Source: Rhizobium sp. NFR03
Lineage (GTDB): Bacteria; Pseudomonadota; Alphaproteobacteria; Rhizobiales; Rhizobiaceae
DNA length: 64,000 bases
Reading direction: 5' to 3'
Assembly: GCF_900111275.1 (NCBI RefSeq)
Contig: NZ_FOGR01000007.1
Coordinates: 1 to 64,000, forward strand
The notes under the pieces are model-generated. The model saw nothing but the letters and a program-made list of their open reading frames with translations, made no database searches and was not told where the DNA came from. This document shows, piece after piece, positions 16,835-25,682 of the stretch. Position 1 is the stretch's first letter. Every line of letters begins with the position of its first letter. The translations under genes and the position numbers were made by a program.

Positions 16835-17710
16835 ATGTATTTGAGAACTATAGCAGGCATCGTTGCCACGACACTCTTTGCGCTGGCAGCCCCGGCGCAT
16901 GCGCAAGCCGTGAAGATCGGCAGCAAGAATTTCACCGAACAGTTCGTCGTCGCGGAAATCTATGCGCAGGCTCTTGAAAAAGCAGGCGTCGAAGTCGAAC
17001 GCCGTCTTAACCTCGGCGCGACCCTTGTCGCCCATACCGCTCTGACGAATGGCGAGATCGACCTCTATCCGGAATATACGGGCACAGCGCTCGCGGCTGT
17101 CGTCAAGGGAGACCTGTCGGGCAGCGCCGAGAAGATCTACGGCGAGGTCAAGGACTACTACGAGAAGAACCTGAAGCTCACGCTCCTTGAGCCGACCCGG
17201 ATCAACAACGGCTATGCGATCATCCTGCTCCCGGAGACGGCCGAGACATACAAGTTGAAGACCCTGACAGATCTCGGTCCGGTCTCCAAGGATCTGACCT
17301 TCGGCGCGGAGGCCGGCTTTGGCGACCGTAAGGACGGTCTGCCGGGTCTGAAGCAGACCTACGGTATCGCGTTCAAGGAGTTCAAGATCTTCGCGAAGCT
17401 CGGCATCCGCTACAGCGCGCTGGCCAGCAAGGATCTCGACGTTTCCTATGGTTTTGCGACGGACTGGCAGATTTCGGAAAACAAGCTCGTCGTTCTTGAA
17501 GACGACAAGAAGCTTTTCCCTCCCTACTATCTGGTGCCGGTCGTTCGTCAGGACACGCTTGCCAAAAACCCCAAGATCTCCGAGGTGCTGAACAAGATCA
17601 GTCCGCTTCTCAACAACGAGACCATGCGCGAGCTGAATGCCAAGGTCGATCGCGACAAGGAAGAGCCGGCGGATGTCGCTGCGGACTTTCTGAAGGCCCA
17701 AGGCATCTGA
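16835..17710 (+). CDS. betaine/choline-type ABC substrate-binding protein (OpuAC/OsmF family)
   Basis: The 291-aa periplasmic binding protein has a signal peptide (cleavage after AHA-Q near residue 24) and starts the mature chain with VKIGSKNFTEQFVVAEI, the diagnostic opening of OpuC/OsmF/YehZ-type receptors for quaternary amines. Other family segments are NGEIDLYPEYTGTAL, DVSYGFATDWQ, LFPPYYLVPVVR and LNAKVDRDKEEPADVAADFL. Such proteins bind trimethylammonium groups in an aromatic box. It is the first gene of a transporter-enzyme operon, so the ligand is probably a nutrient rather than only an osmoprotectant. Confidence 0.93.
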   Translation: MYLRTIAGIVATTLFALAAPAHAQAVKIGSKNFTEQFVVAEIYAQALEKAGVEVERRLNLGATLVAHTALTNGEIDLYPEYTGTALAAVVKGDLSGSAEKIYGEVKDYYEKNLKLTLLEPTRINNGYAIILLPETAETYKLKTLTDLGPVSKDLTFGAEAGFGDRKDGLPGLKQTYGIAFKEFKIFAKLGIRYSALASKDLDVSYGFATDWQISENKLVVLEDDKKLFPPYYLVPVVRQDTLAKNPKISEVLNKISPLLNNETMRELNAKVDRDKEEPADVAADFLKAQGI

Positions 17711-17825
17711 AAGCTCTTGATATAATTGTGCAGCGCGCAATTTGACATGACGATGCGGCCCGTCTTTGCTCTGCCGCATCGTCTGCGTCCATGCTCCTGA
17801 TCGCCTCAAGGAAAGCTCTGAATCG

Positions 17826-18443
17826 TTGAAGTGGGCTCCCAGACATATTCCCGAGATCGCGCTCGCCGTCTGGCAGCATCTTGTTCTGTCGATTTCCGCT
17901 GTTCTGATCGGCCTGGTCGTCGCACTCGTCATCGGCATATTCTGTGCGCGCCGCCAGAGGGTCTACGCCGTTGCCTTGACCATCGCCAACGTGATCTTCG
18001 TCATTCCGAGCCTGGCGCTCTTCGCGCTGCTCATTCCGCTTGTCGGCCTCGGCATGAAGCCCGCCTTGATCGGGCTCTCGTCATACTGTCTGCTGATCCT
18101 GTTGCGCAACATCGTGACCGGTCTGCGGGGCGTTCCGGCAGACGTGCTCGATGCTGCTGACGGCATGGGATATGGCCGCTGGCAACGATTGTTTCGCATT
18201 GAATTGCCACTCGCCGCACCGCTGATCCTGTCTGGTGCCCGCATCGCTCTCGTGACGACAATCGGGATTGCGACGGTCGCGGCCTTTATCGATGGCGGCG
18301 GGCTCGGCACGATCATCCTCATCGGTATCGACCAGGAATATCCGGAGAAAATCATGGTCGGCGGTATTCTGACAGCACTTCTTGCGATCTCCTTCGACCT
18401 GATCCTGACCCGCGCCGAACGGCTCCTGGTCCGGTGGCAATGA
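17826..18443 (+). CDS. betaine-type ABC permease (OpuC/OsmW family)
   Basis: The 205-aa membrane permease has about five helices and the EAA-like loop DAADGMGYGRWQRLFRIELPLAAPLI. It also has the typical segments VIFVIPSLALFALLIPLVGLG and AAFIDGGGLGTIILIG. No in-frame ATG fits. TTG at 17826, preceded by AAGGAAAG, gives the expected N-terminus (KWAPRHIPEIALAVWQHL). It forms the channel with the next permease. Confidence 0.9.
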   Translation: MKWAPRHIPEIALAVWQHLVLSISAVLIGLVVALVIGIFCARRQRVYAVALTIANVIFVIPSLALFALLIPLVGLGMKPALIGLSSYCLLILLRNIVTGLRGVPADVLDAADGMGYGRWQRLFRIELPLAAPLILSGARIALVTTIGIATVAAFIDGGGLGTIILIGIDQEYPEKIMVGGILTALLAISFDLILTRAERLLVRWQ

Positions 18444-18453
18444 AGGGATCGCA

Positions 18454-19095
18454 ATGCTGAACGATGCGGTTTCCTGGATCGCCAACAATCCCGACGTCTT
18501 CACGCGCGCGCTCGGCCAGCATCTGGTTATGTCCGGCGTGTCGCTCGCAATCGCGCTTGTTATCGCGCTGCCTCTGTCGGTTGCCATCGTCCATCACGGC
18601 CGCTTCGCATTCGGCGTCATCAATACAGTGAACGGTTTGCGCACGGTTCCCAGTCTGGCGATCCTCGCGATCATGATGCCGCTGCTCGGTATCGGACTGA
18701 TGCCGTCTATTGTGGCGCTGACAGTTCTTGCCCTGCCGCCGATCCTGCTCAACGCCTATATCGGTCTTCGGGATGTGGACCCGGACGCCGTCGAGGCGGC
18801 AATCGGCATGGGTATGAGCCGCAGTCAGGTGCTGCGCAAGATTCGCATTCCGCTCGCCGCACCGGCGATGTTTGCCGGTGCGCGTACCGCCGCCGTTCAG
18901 GTCCTGGCCGGCGCGACGCTTGCCCCGTTTATCGGTGGGGGCGGACTGGGCGATTTTATTGCAGGTGGCATCAGTATGATGGACATGTCGCGACTTCTCG
19001 TCGGCGCCGTGCCGATCGCCATTCTCGCTCTCGGAACCGAGTTCATTCTCGGCTTTACAGAGAAGAAACTCTTCGCAGAAAGAACAGCCGCATGA
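18454..19095 (+). CDS. betaine-type ABC permease, second subunit
   Basis: The 213-aa permease is homologous to the previous gene product: LRTVPSLAILAIMMPLLGIGLMP and the loop EAAIGMGMSRSQVLRKIRIPLAAPAM are the family marks. The glycine-rich FIGGGGLGDFIAGG is also typical. It starts 10 nt after the first permease and overlaps the ATPase gene by 4 nt. Two different permeases per system is the usual OpuC/OsmVWXY organisation. Confidence 0.92.
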   Translation: MLNDAVSWIANNPDVFTRALGQHLVMSGVSLAIALVIALPLSVAIVHHGRFAFGVINTVNGLRTVPSLAILAIMMPLLGIGLMPSIVALTVLALPPILLNAYIGLRDVDPDAVEAAIGMGMSRSQVLRKIRIPLAAPAMFAGARTAAVQVLAGATLAPFIGGGGLGDFIAGGISMMDMSRLLVGAVPIAILALGTEFILGFTEKKLFAERTAA

Positions 19096-20024
19096 TCCGC
19101 ATGGAGAACGTCACCAAGCATTATGCAGAAGCGGCGATGCCATCGGTCGAAAACCTGACCCTCGAGGTTCCCGAAGGATCGATTGTCGCATTGATCGGAC
19201 CTTCCGGCTGCGGCAAGACCACAACGATGCGAATGATCAATCGTCTGATCGAACCCACAGAGGGGCGTATCTTCGTCAACGGGGAGGACGTGACCCATGT
19301 CGACCCGGTGCAATTGCGCCGACACATCGGCTACGTCATCCAATCCGTCGGCCTCTTTCCCCATATGACGATCGCGGAAAATATCGCGGCCGTGCCGAAC
19401 CTGCTCGGGTGGGACAAAGCCCGTATCGACCGGCGTACGGCAGAGCTGCTCGATCTCGTCGGTCTCGATCCCAAGGACATGCTGAATCGTTACCCACGGC
19501 AGCTTTCGGGAGGCCAGCGCCAGCGTATCGGCGTCGCCCGTGCTCTGGCAGCGGACCCTGCAGTCCTTCTCATGGACGAGCCGTTCGGCGCCATCGACCC
19601 CATCGCCCGCGCGCGACTTCAGGATGAGTTTCGGCAGATCCTCAGCCGCGTCCGCAAGACAGTGGTCCTCGTGACACATGATCTCGATGAGGCAATCCGT
19701 CTCGGAGACCGTATCGCCATCATGCGCGATGGCCGGATCGTTCAATACGATACGCCTGATGCGATCCTGTCCCGCCCCGCAGACGATTTCGTCGCCAACT
19801 TTGTGGGTATAGATCGAGCGATCAAACGTCTCAGCCTGTTTTCGGTAGCGGATGCCGCACTTGCCGGGCTGCACGCCGGTGCAGCGTCCAGGGTCGCCGC
19901 ATCGGTGAACCTGCGCGATGCACTGTCGCTGATGGTTGCGGGCAATACAGACGTCCTTGCCGTGGCCGGCGAAGACGGCACCGTGACAGGCCATCTGACG
20001 CGCGAAGCGATCTTCTCGATCTGA
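19092..20024 (+). CDS. betaine-type ABC ATPase (OpuCA/OsmV family) with partial CBS region
   Basis: The 310-aa ATPase has Walker A GPSGCGKT, the QSVGLFPHMTIAENIA Q-loop region typical of OpuCA, signature SGGQRQR, Walker B VLLMDEPFGAIDP and switch VTHDLDEA. About 70 residues after the nucleotide-binding domain (VAASVNLRDALSLMVAGNTDVLAVAGEDGTVTGHLTREAI) resemble one CBS module; osmosensing OpuA-type ATPases usually have a tandem pair. A reduced CBS region fits a nutrient importer that is not gated by ionic strength. This last point is inference. Confidence 0.93.
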   Translation: MIRMENVTKHYAEAAMPSVENLTLEVPEGSIVALIGPSGCGKTTTMRMINRLIEPTEGRIFVNGEDVTHVDPVQLRRHIGYVIQSVGLFPHMTIAENIAAVPNLLGWDKARIDRRTAELLDLVGLDPKDMLNRYPRQLSGGQRQRIGVARALAADPAVLLMDEPFGAIDPIARARLQDEFRQILSRVRKTVVLVTHDLDEAIRLGDRIAIMRDGRIVQYDTPDAILSRPADDFVANFVGIDRAIKRLSLFSVADAALAGLHAGAASRVAASVNLRDALSLMVAGNTDVLAVAGEDGTVTGHLTREAIFSI

Positions 20025-20037
20025 CCGGAGAAAGCCG

Positions 20038-20781
20038 ATGTCCTTTTCCTACCGCTCTTGCGAGGTTCCGGCCGTGTTGATCGAGCCCACCCATCGTCGG
20101 ATCCGCCTTAAAGCGGGCGAAAGCATCATCGCCGACACGACCGGCGCGATCGCGATCTACGAGAATGGAGGGCATCCCGTCTACTACCTGCCAAAGAGCG
20201 ATTTCCTCGCCGGTGTGCTGTCGCCTTCCGGTAAGAGCGAGGCAAAGGCCCTGCTGGGGGAGAAGCAGGTTTTCGATCTGATGGGTGTCGGTGCCGCCAA
20301 AGCCTGGTCCTTCGACGGCAGTCCCATCGGGCACAGCGAGCTTGCAGACTTCGTGTCCGTCGAATGGCCGGCTGTGCGCTGGTTCGAAGAGGATGAGGAA
20401 ATCTTCCGGCATCCACGCAATGTCTACAAGCGGATCGACACGATCAGGAGCTCGCGCCTTGTCGAGGTTTTTCTGGATGGTCAATTGGTGGCGCGCACCA
20501 ATCGGGCTGTCTTCCTGTTCGAAACGGGGCTTATTCCCCGCTACTATTTCCCCGCCGAAGACGTCATCGGGGGACGCCTGATCGACAGCGATCTGACGAC
20601 CTATTGCCCCTACAAGGGCACGGCCTCCTACTTCCATTTCGAACTTGCTGGCGTGAGGCATGATGACATCGTCTGGTCCTATCCCGATCCTCTTGACGAG
20701 AGCCTGAAAGTCAGAGGGCTGATCTCGGTCTATAATGAAAAGATGGATGAGATTCGCGTCAGCACAGAGGCCCGGTCCTGA
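20038..20781 (+). CDS. DUF427-family protein (two tandem DUF427 units)
   Basis: The 247-aa soluble protein contains two copies of the DUF427 beta-fold. The second carries the family marks VEVFLDGQLVARTNRAVFLFETGLIPRYYFP, TYCPYKGTASYF and DIVWSYPDPL. The first is similar but weaker (IADTTGAIAIYENGGHPVYYLPKSDF). The family has no settled biochemical role. It lies 13 nt after the ATPase and shares its stop with the start of the next gene, so it is part of the same pathway. It may bind or process the imported compound. Confidence 0.85.
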   Translation: MSFSYRSCEVPAVLIEPTHRRIRLKAGESIIADTTGAIAIYENGGHPVYYLPKSDFLAGVLSPSGKSEAKALLGEKQVFDLMGVGAAKAWSFDGSPIGHSELADFVSVEWPAVRWFEEDEEIFRHPRNVYKRIDTIRSSRLVEVFLDGQLVARTNRAVFLFETGLIPRYYFPAEDVIGGRLIDSDLTTYCPYKGTASYFHFELAGVRHDDIVWSYPDPLDESLKVRGLISVYNEKMDEIRVSTEARS

Positions 20782-21854
20782 TGCTGCTCGGCTATGCGCT
20801 TTCTCCCTTCGGTCATAGATCGGATGCCTGGCGCCAAGCGCCGGACGATCGGCTTCTCGGCTTCGATGCGTTGCTGGAGCAGGTGTCTGCGGCCGATGCG
20901 GAGGGTCTGGCTTTCGTTCTGCTTGCGGACCGGCTCGGGCTTCGTCCGACCGACGACGTGTCCCCGACGGCGGTACCCTTTGAGCCGACATTGCTTGCCT
21001 CGGCGCTCGCGACCCGCGTCGGTCGGATCGGCATGATCGCGGCGGCAGCGACTACCCAGCACGAACCTTACAATCTAGCTCGCCGTTTTGCCTCGCTGGA
21101 CCTCATCAGCAAAGGGCGCGGGGGATGGCTGGTCCTGGCGGACGGCGGTCATCATGATCGCGATGTTGAATTTGTGGATGTCGTCACCGCGCTCTGGGAT
21201 AGTTTCGAGGATGACGCCTTCGTCTACGACAAGACAGCGGGTCGTTTCTTTGATCCGTTGAAAATGCATGTCGCACACCACAAGGGCGCGCATTTCACGG
21301 TCCGCGGCCCTCTGAACGTCAACCGCTCGCCGCAGGGCAGGCCGGTTTTGGCGCATCTGCTTGATGACGCCGATAGTGCGTTGGCCATCCGCACAGGGGA
21401 GCTGCTTTTGTTGCAGGCAAGATCGGCTGACGATCTGGTTGCGGCGGCAAAGCGCATCGGCAAGGCGATCAACGCAGCCGGCCGCAAGAGAGACGATATC
21501 CGTCTTGTCGCCAGCATCAGTCCGGTCATCTGCTCCGCTGGTCAGGGAGCGGAGAAGACATCGGCATTTTCCGACATCGACCAGACGGTCGAGCCGCCTT
21601 TCGCAGCCCGTCTGGCCGGTACGCCGTCGGCGATCGTCGAGCAGTTGAAGGACCTTGAGGCGACGGCCGACCTCGACGGCTTCACTGTCTTTCCGCCGAC
21701 GCTTGAAATGGGGCAGCGCTTCCTTTCGGAGGTCGTTCCGGAACTCAGGCGACAAGGCCTGATGGACGCCGGTTCTGGCACGACGCTTCGGGAGAGGCTT
21801 GGTCTTCCCCGGCAAGAGCATCCGTCTCTGGTCGGCAAGGAGGCGTCACGATGA
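20781..21854 (+). CDS. luciferase-like FMN-dependent monooxygenase (NtaA/SnaA/DszA family)
   Basis: The 357-aa bacterial-luciferase-type barrel uses reduced flavin supplied by a separate reductase. NtaA-family features are GHRSDAWRQ, TTQHEPYNLARRFASLDLISKGRGGWLV, DPLKMHVAHHKGAHFTVRGPLNVNRSPQGRPV and the closing FPPTLEMGQRFLSEVVPELRRQGL. Members cleave C-N or C-S bonds, for example of nitrilotriacetate or dibenzothiophene sulfone. It is shorter than typical members (about 440 aa): the insertion regions are trimmed. It is coupled by overlap to a second family member. The substrate is unknown. Confidence 0.88.
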   Translation: MLLGYALSPFGHRSDAWRQAPDDRLLGFDALLEQVSAADAEGLAFVLLADRLGLRPTDDVSPTAVPFEPTLLASALATRVGRIGMIAAAATTQHEPYNLARRFASLDLISKGRGGWLVLADGGHHDRDVEFVDVVTALWDSFEDDAFVYDKTAGRFFDPLKMHVAHHKGAHFTVRGPLNVNRSPQGRPVLAHLLDDADSALAIRTGELLLLQARSADDLVAAAKRIGKAINAAGRKRDDIRLVASISPVICSAGQGAEKTSAFSDIDQTVEPPFAARLAGTPSAIVEQLKDLEATADLDGFTVFPPTLEMGQRFLSEVVPELRRQGLMDAGSGTTLRERLGLPRQEHPSLVGKEASR

Positions 21855-23176
21855 GCAGACGTTCTATGAAGCTCGGCGCCTTTCTCATGGCAGGCGGTCA
21901 TCACATCGCGGCGTGGCGACATCCCGATGCGCATGCGCGGGCCGGTAGCGACATCGATCATTTCATAGCGCTGGCGCAGATCGCCGAACGCGGCACGTTC
22001 GACATGATCTTCATCGAGGATGCGGCCGCTATCCGCGAGCGCAATCCTGATCTCGCCAGCCAGGCCGCTCGCTCTACGGCCTTCGAACCGCTGAGCCTTC
22101 TCGCGGCAATCGCCGTCAACACGTCTCATATCGGGCTCGTCGCCACCGCCTCGACCAGTTACACCGAACCTTATGGTCTTGCCCGCAGCTTTGCGGCGCT
22201 CGACCAGCTCAGTGGTGGTCGTGCGGGTTGGAACCTCGTGACCTCCGCAAGCGAACTGGAGGCGGAGAATTTTGCAGCGAGCGGGTTGCGTCCACACTCG
22301 CAGCGTTACGAACGTGCCGAGGAATTTGCCGACGCGGCGCTCGCATTGTGGGACAGCGTGCAGCAGACAGCCTATCTGCCACCCGGCGAAGGGGTGTTCG
22401 CAGATCGGTCCAAGCTTCATCCTGTCCACAAGCATGGACGGCATTTTGCCGTAGACGGGATTCTCGAAAGTCGGCGCTCGCCTCAAGGGCGGCCGGTGAT
22501 GGTTCAGGCCGGCGCTTCGGAGGCAGGCAAGGATCTGGCGGCACGCACCGCAGACGTCGTGTTCGCAGCCTCGCAAACCAAGGCGGAAGCTCAGGCCTAT
22601 TACGTGGATGTGAAATCGAGGCTCGCCACATACGGGCGAGACCCTGACGATCTCAAGGTCATGCCGGGCATTTCTCCGATTGTCGCTGCCACCGAAGAGG
22701 AGGCAAAGGCGAAATACCGCACGCTCCAGGACCTCATCCCCGATGCCGTCGGCGTGGCGCTCCTTGCAAGTTATCTCAGCATCCAGGATCTTGCCGCCTA
22801 TCCGCTCGACGGCCCCTTGCCGGACATGCCCCCAACCAACCTGATCCAGAGCCGGCAGCAGTTGATCGTCGATCTCGGCAAGCGAGAGGGGCTTTCGATC
22901 AGGGAGCTGGCGAGACACTTTGCCGGTGCACGGGGCCATTGGCAGGTGGTCGGCACGCCCGGTCAGATCGCCGACGCCATGGAGGAGCGGTTCCTTGACG
23001 GCGCTGCCGACGGGTTCAACGTCATGGCACCCCTTTTTCCCTCGGGCCTTGAGGACTTCGTCACGCTGGTCGTGCCGGAACTGCGCCGCCGTGGGCTCTT
23101 CCGTACGGAATACGAGGGTAAGACGCTGCGGACAAATCTCGGCGCTGCCATGCCGACCAATGATGAAGCGAGATGA
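21851..23176 (+). CDS. FMN-dependent monooxygenase, NtaA/SnaA/DszA family
   Basis: The 441-aa full-length family member has GAFLMAGGHHIAAWRHPDA at the N-terminus, TSYTEPYGLARSFAALDQLSGGRAGWNLVTS in the flavin region and VHKHGRHFAVDGILESRRSPQGRPVMVQAGASEAG in the middle. The C-terminus, GFNVMAPLFPSGLEDFVTLVVPELRRRGLFRTEYEGKTLR, is diagnostic. It overlaps both neighbours by 4 nt. No flavin reductase gene is present in the operon, so FMNH2 would have to come from elsewhere. Two monooxygenases suggest two oxidation steps or a heterodimer. Confidence 0.92.
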   Translation: MSRRSMKLGAFLMAGGHHIAAWRHPDAHARAGSDIDHFIALAQIAERGTFDMIFIEDAAAIRERNPDLASQAARSTAFEPLSLLAAIAVNTSHIGLVATASTSYTEPYGLARSFAALDQLSGGRAGWNLVTSASELEAENFAASGLRPHSQRYERAEEFADAALALWDSVQQTAYLPPGEGVFADRSKLHPVHKHGRHFAVDGILESRRSPQGRPVMVQAGASEAGKDLAARTADVVFAASQTKAEAQAYYVDVKSRLATYGRDPDDLKVMPGISPIVAATEEEAKAKYRTLQDLIPDAVGVALLASYLSIQDLAAYPLDGPLPDMPPTNLIQSRQQLIVDLGKREGLSIRELARHFAGARGHWQVVGTPGQIADAMEERFLDGAADGFNVMAPLFPSGLEDFVTLVVPELRRRGLFRTEYEGKTLRTNLGAAMPTNDEAR

Positions 23177-24180
23177 CAATGGATCCGATCTATATCGACT
23201 ACCTGAACGCCTTCGATATCGAGGCGCTGGACCTCACCAATGACGAGATCCTTGGTGCCATCGAGACATCGCTCGGCGCGCAGGGCAATGGCGAGACGGT
23301 GATCGAGCCGCGCGTACATCTTGAGCCGGATGCGAGCTTCCACGGTCACTTCAATGTGCTGCGCGGCTATGTGGCACCACTCGGGTTGGCAGGCGTCAAG
23401 GTCGTCGGCGACTATGTCGACAATTACAAGCTCGGTTACCCCTCGGAATTCGGGGTGCTCAACCTCTTCGACCCGCGTACCGGCGTACCGAAGGCCATCC
23501 TCGACGCCACTGTCATCACCGACATGCGCACCGGTGCGGTGACGGCGATGGGCGCCAAGCATCTTGCCCGCAAGGGCTCGAAAGTCCTTGGCCATATCGG
23601 CGCCCGCGGCACGGCCTACTGGAACGTGCGGCTGCTCGACCATCTCTTCGATTTCGACGAGATCCGCGTTCACTCGCGCCGGCCGGAAAGCCGGGACGCT
23701 TTCGGTGCCAAACTCGAAAACGATCTTGGCAAGAAAATTACGGTGACCGACAACTGGCGAGACTGCGTCGATGGTGCGGACATCGTCGTCGAGGCATCGC
23801 GGCTCAACGCGCCGGAGCCGATGCTGAAGACGGAATGGATCAAGAAGGGCGCTTTCGTCGTGCCTTACGGGACGATGAGTGCCGTCGAGCTCTCGCTGAC
23901 CGACATCATAGATAAGCTGGTGGTGGATGATTGGGGGCAATGCAAGGGCGGCAAGCTTGGCTCGCTGCGTGCCCATGTCGAGGCCGGCAAGCTTTCAGAG
24001 GACACGCTGCATGCGGAGCTCGGCCAGATCGTCGCCGGCTTGAAGCCGGGTCGCGAGAGCGATGAGGAGACCATTCTTCTGTGGCATCGCGGGCTGTCGC
24101 TCAGCGACATCGCGCTCGGTTCGGCGCTGCTGGAGAAGGCGAAGGCCAGGAATATCGGACAGCGGCTCCGTTTCGCATGA
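23173..24180 (+). CDS. ornithine cyclodeaminase/mu-crystallin-family protein
   Basis: The 335-aa NAD(P)-dependent Rossmann-fold enzyme belongs to the family that includes ornithine cyclodeaminase, alanine dehydrogenase of archaea and ketimine reductases. Visible features are the substrate-side lysine segment GVKVVGDYVDN, the strand ILDATVITDMRTGAVTAMGAKHLAR, the nucleotide loop GHIGARGTAYWNVRLL and HSRRPESRDAF. It overlaps its neighbours by 4 nt. Within this operon a ketimine/imine reductase or amine dehydrogenase role is more plausible than proline formation; the substrate is not evident. Confidence 0.88.
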   Translation: MTMDPIYIDYLNAFDIEALDLTNDEILGAIETSLGAQGNGETVIEPRVHLEPDASFHGHFNVLRGYVAPLGLAGVKVVGDYVDNYKLGYPSEFGVLNLFDPRTGVPKAILDATVITDMRTGAVTAMGAKHLARKGSKVLGHIGARGTAYWNVRLLDHLFDFDEIRVHSRRPESRDAFGAKLENDLGKKITVTDNWRDCVDGADIVVEASRLNAPEPMLKTEWIKKGAFVVPYGTMSAVELSLTDIIDKLVVDDWGQCKGGKLGSLRAHVEAGKLSEDTLHAELGQIVAGLKPGRESDEETILLWHRGLSLSDIALGSALLEKAKARNIGQRLRFA

Positions 24181-25682
24181 CGACGATCTGCCTGACAGGG
24201 TCGGAGGTCACGATCGCGGATATCGTTGCGATTGCAAGGCAACGCGCTGAAGTGAGCGCCGACGAGCGGGTGATTGCCAGGCTGGTGGAGGCGCGGCTCG
24301 TTCTTGAAAACGTGGCTGCTTCCGGCCAGCCGATCTACGGAATGAACACCGGCCTCGGCGCCAATCTGAAGACCGCCGTTACGGAGGATTTCGCCGCCTT
24401 TCAGGTTCAGTTGATCCGGGGCAGGGGAATGGCCGTCGGCGAACCGATGCCACGCGACGCCACCCGCGCCGTCGTTGCCGCACGGCTCGCAATGCTCGCT
24501 GTCGGGGGGTCTGGCATCTCGCCTGCTGTCTTCCAGGCACTGCTTGGTCTTCTCAACGCCGGCGTGCATCCCGTCATGCGCTCTGTGGGTTCCATCGGCG
24601 CTGGCGACCTCGTGCTTCTCTCGGCAATGGCGCGGGTCCTGATCGGCGAGGGGGAGGCGGAATATCAGGGCGAGATCCTCCCTTCTCTTGTGGCGCTCGC
24701 TCGCGCCGGTCTTGCCCCGACGGTCCTCCAGCCCAAGGATGGCATTGCCCTTCTCAACGCCTCTGCGGTTTCGGTGGGCGAGGGTGCTTTGGTTCTCCAC
24801 GACCTCAGGCGGCTTCTTGGCTGGCAAAGGCAGGCAGTGGCGCTCTGCTTCGAAGCACTGGCGGGCAATCCGGCCATCCTGGCTCCCGCGATCCAGGCGG
24901 CGCGGCCGGCAGCCGGACAGGTCGAAGAGGCAAGCTTGATCCGTGCGGCGTTGCAGGGCTCGTCGCTGTATGAGGGCGGTGTGTCCATACAGGACCCGCT
25001 GAGCCTGCGATGCGTGGCGCCGATCCACGGCGCACTTGCCGACGCGCTGGCGCACGCCGAGCGCGCGGTCGAACTCGAACTCAATTCCGCTGCCGACAAC
25101 CCGCTGGTGCTCGTTGCGGAAAGACGCGTGCTCTCGACAGGTAATTTTCATACGCCGGCGCTCTCGCTGGCATTCGAGAGCCTCGGACTGGCGCTTGCCC
25201 AGGCCGCGGCGGCCTCGGCCGCCCGGTTCATACAATTGACCGGCTCCCGTCGTCATGGCCTGCCTCGCTATCTGTCTCCAGCGGGTGGAGCGTCCGCAGG
25301 TCTGGTCCCGATGCAGAAGACGGTGACGGCCCTGCTGGCTGCCATTCGCCACAAGGCCAATCCTGTTATGCTAGATTTTCTTGCCGTTTCCGAGGGCGTC
25401 GAGGACCATGCGACCCAATCGCTTCTTACCGTCCGCAAGCTCGGCGAGATGCTGTCCTCGTGGCGCCTGCTGATCGCCTGCGAGATGGTGGCGGCAGCAC
25501 AGGCCGTCGAGATGCGGCAGGAGCATCGTTGCGGGGCCGGCACGCAAATGATCCATGACATGATCCGAGCCAAGGTTCCTGCCCTACAGGAGGACCGCTC
25601 GCTCGGCGAAGATGTTGCGGTTCTGGCAAGTCATCTGGAGCTGTGTGAGGACAGCTGGGACAGGCGCTCAGAATTGCGCTGA
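24177..25682 (+). CDS. histidine ammonia-lyase homologue lacking the MIO-forming triad
   Basis: The 501-aa protein has the HAL/PAL fold throughout: YGMNTGLGANL with the conserved Tyr at about 54, ALLNASAVS with the Asn, QDPLSLRC, and VEDHAT near residue 410. In MIO enzymes an Ala-Ser-Gly triad (GSVGASGDL) cyclises to the electrophilic cofactor. Here the segment is GSIGAGDL (about 138-145): one residue shorter, with no Ser between Ala and Gly. The catalytic Tyr of the QDPYSLRC motif is Leu (about 275). A normal MIO lyase reaction is therefore unlikely. Ergothionase, which eliminates trimethylamine from ergothioneine, is a known HAL relative without MIO, and this gene ends a betaine-importer operon. 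The proposed role is elimination of an amine from a betaine. Confidence 0.9.
   Translation: MTTICLTGSEVTIADIVAIARQRAEVSADERVIARLVEARLVLENVAASGQPIYGMNTGLGANLKTAVTEDFAAFQVQLIRGRGMAVGEPMPRDATRAVVAARLAMLAVGGSGISPAVFQALLGLLNAGVHPVMRSVGSIGAGDLVLLSAMARVLIGEGEAEYQGEILPSLVALARAGLAPTVLQPKDGIALLNASAVSVGEGALVLHDLRRLLGWQRQAVALCFEALAGNPAILAPAIQAARPAAGQVEEASLIRAALQGSSLYEGGVSIQDPLSLRCVAPIHGALADALAHAERAVELELNSAADNPLVLVAERRVLSTGNFHTPALSLAFESLGLALAQAAAASAARFIQLTGSRRHGLPRYLSPAGGASAGLVPMQKTVTALLAAIRHKANPVMLDFLAVSEGVEDHATQSLLTVRKLGEMLSSWRLLIACEMVAAAQAVEMRQEHRCGAGTQMIHDMIRAKVPALQEDRSLGEDVAVLASHLELCEDSWDRRSELR

Noticed and set aside
21542-23179. 545-codon minus-strand frame opposite the NtaA-family monooxygenase
   Set aside because: It is the antisense shadow of a gene with clear family motifs; no ribosome site or domain.
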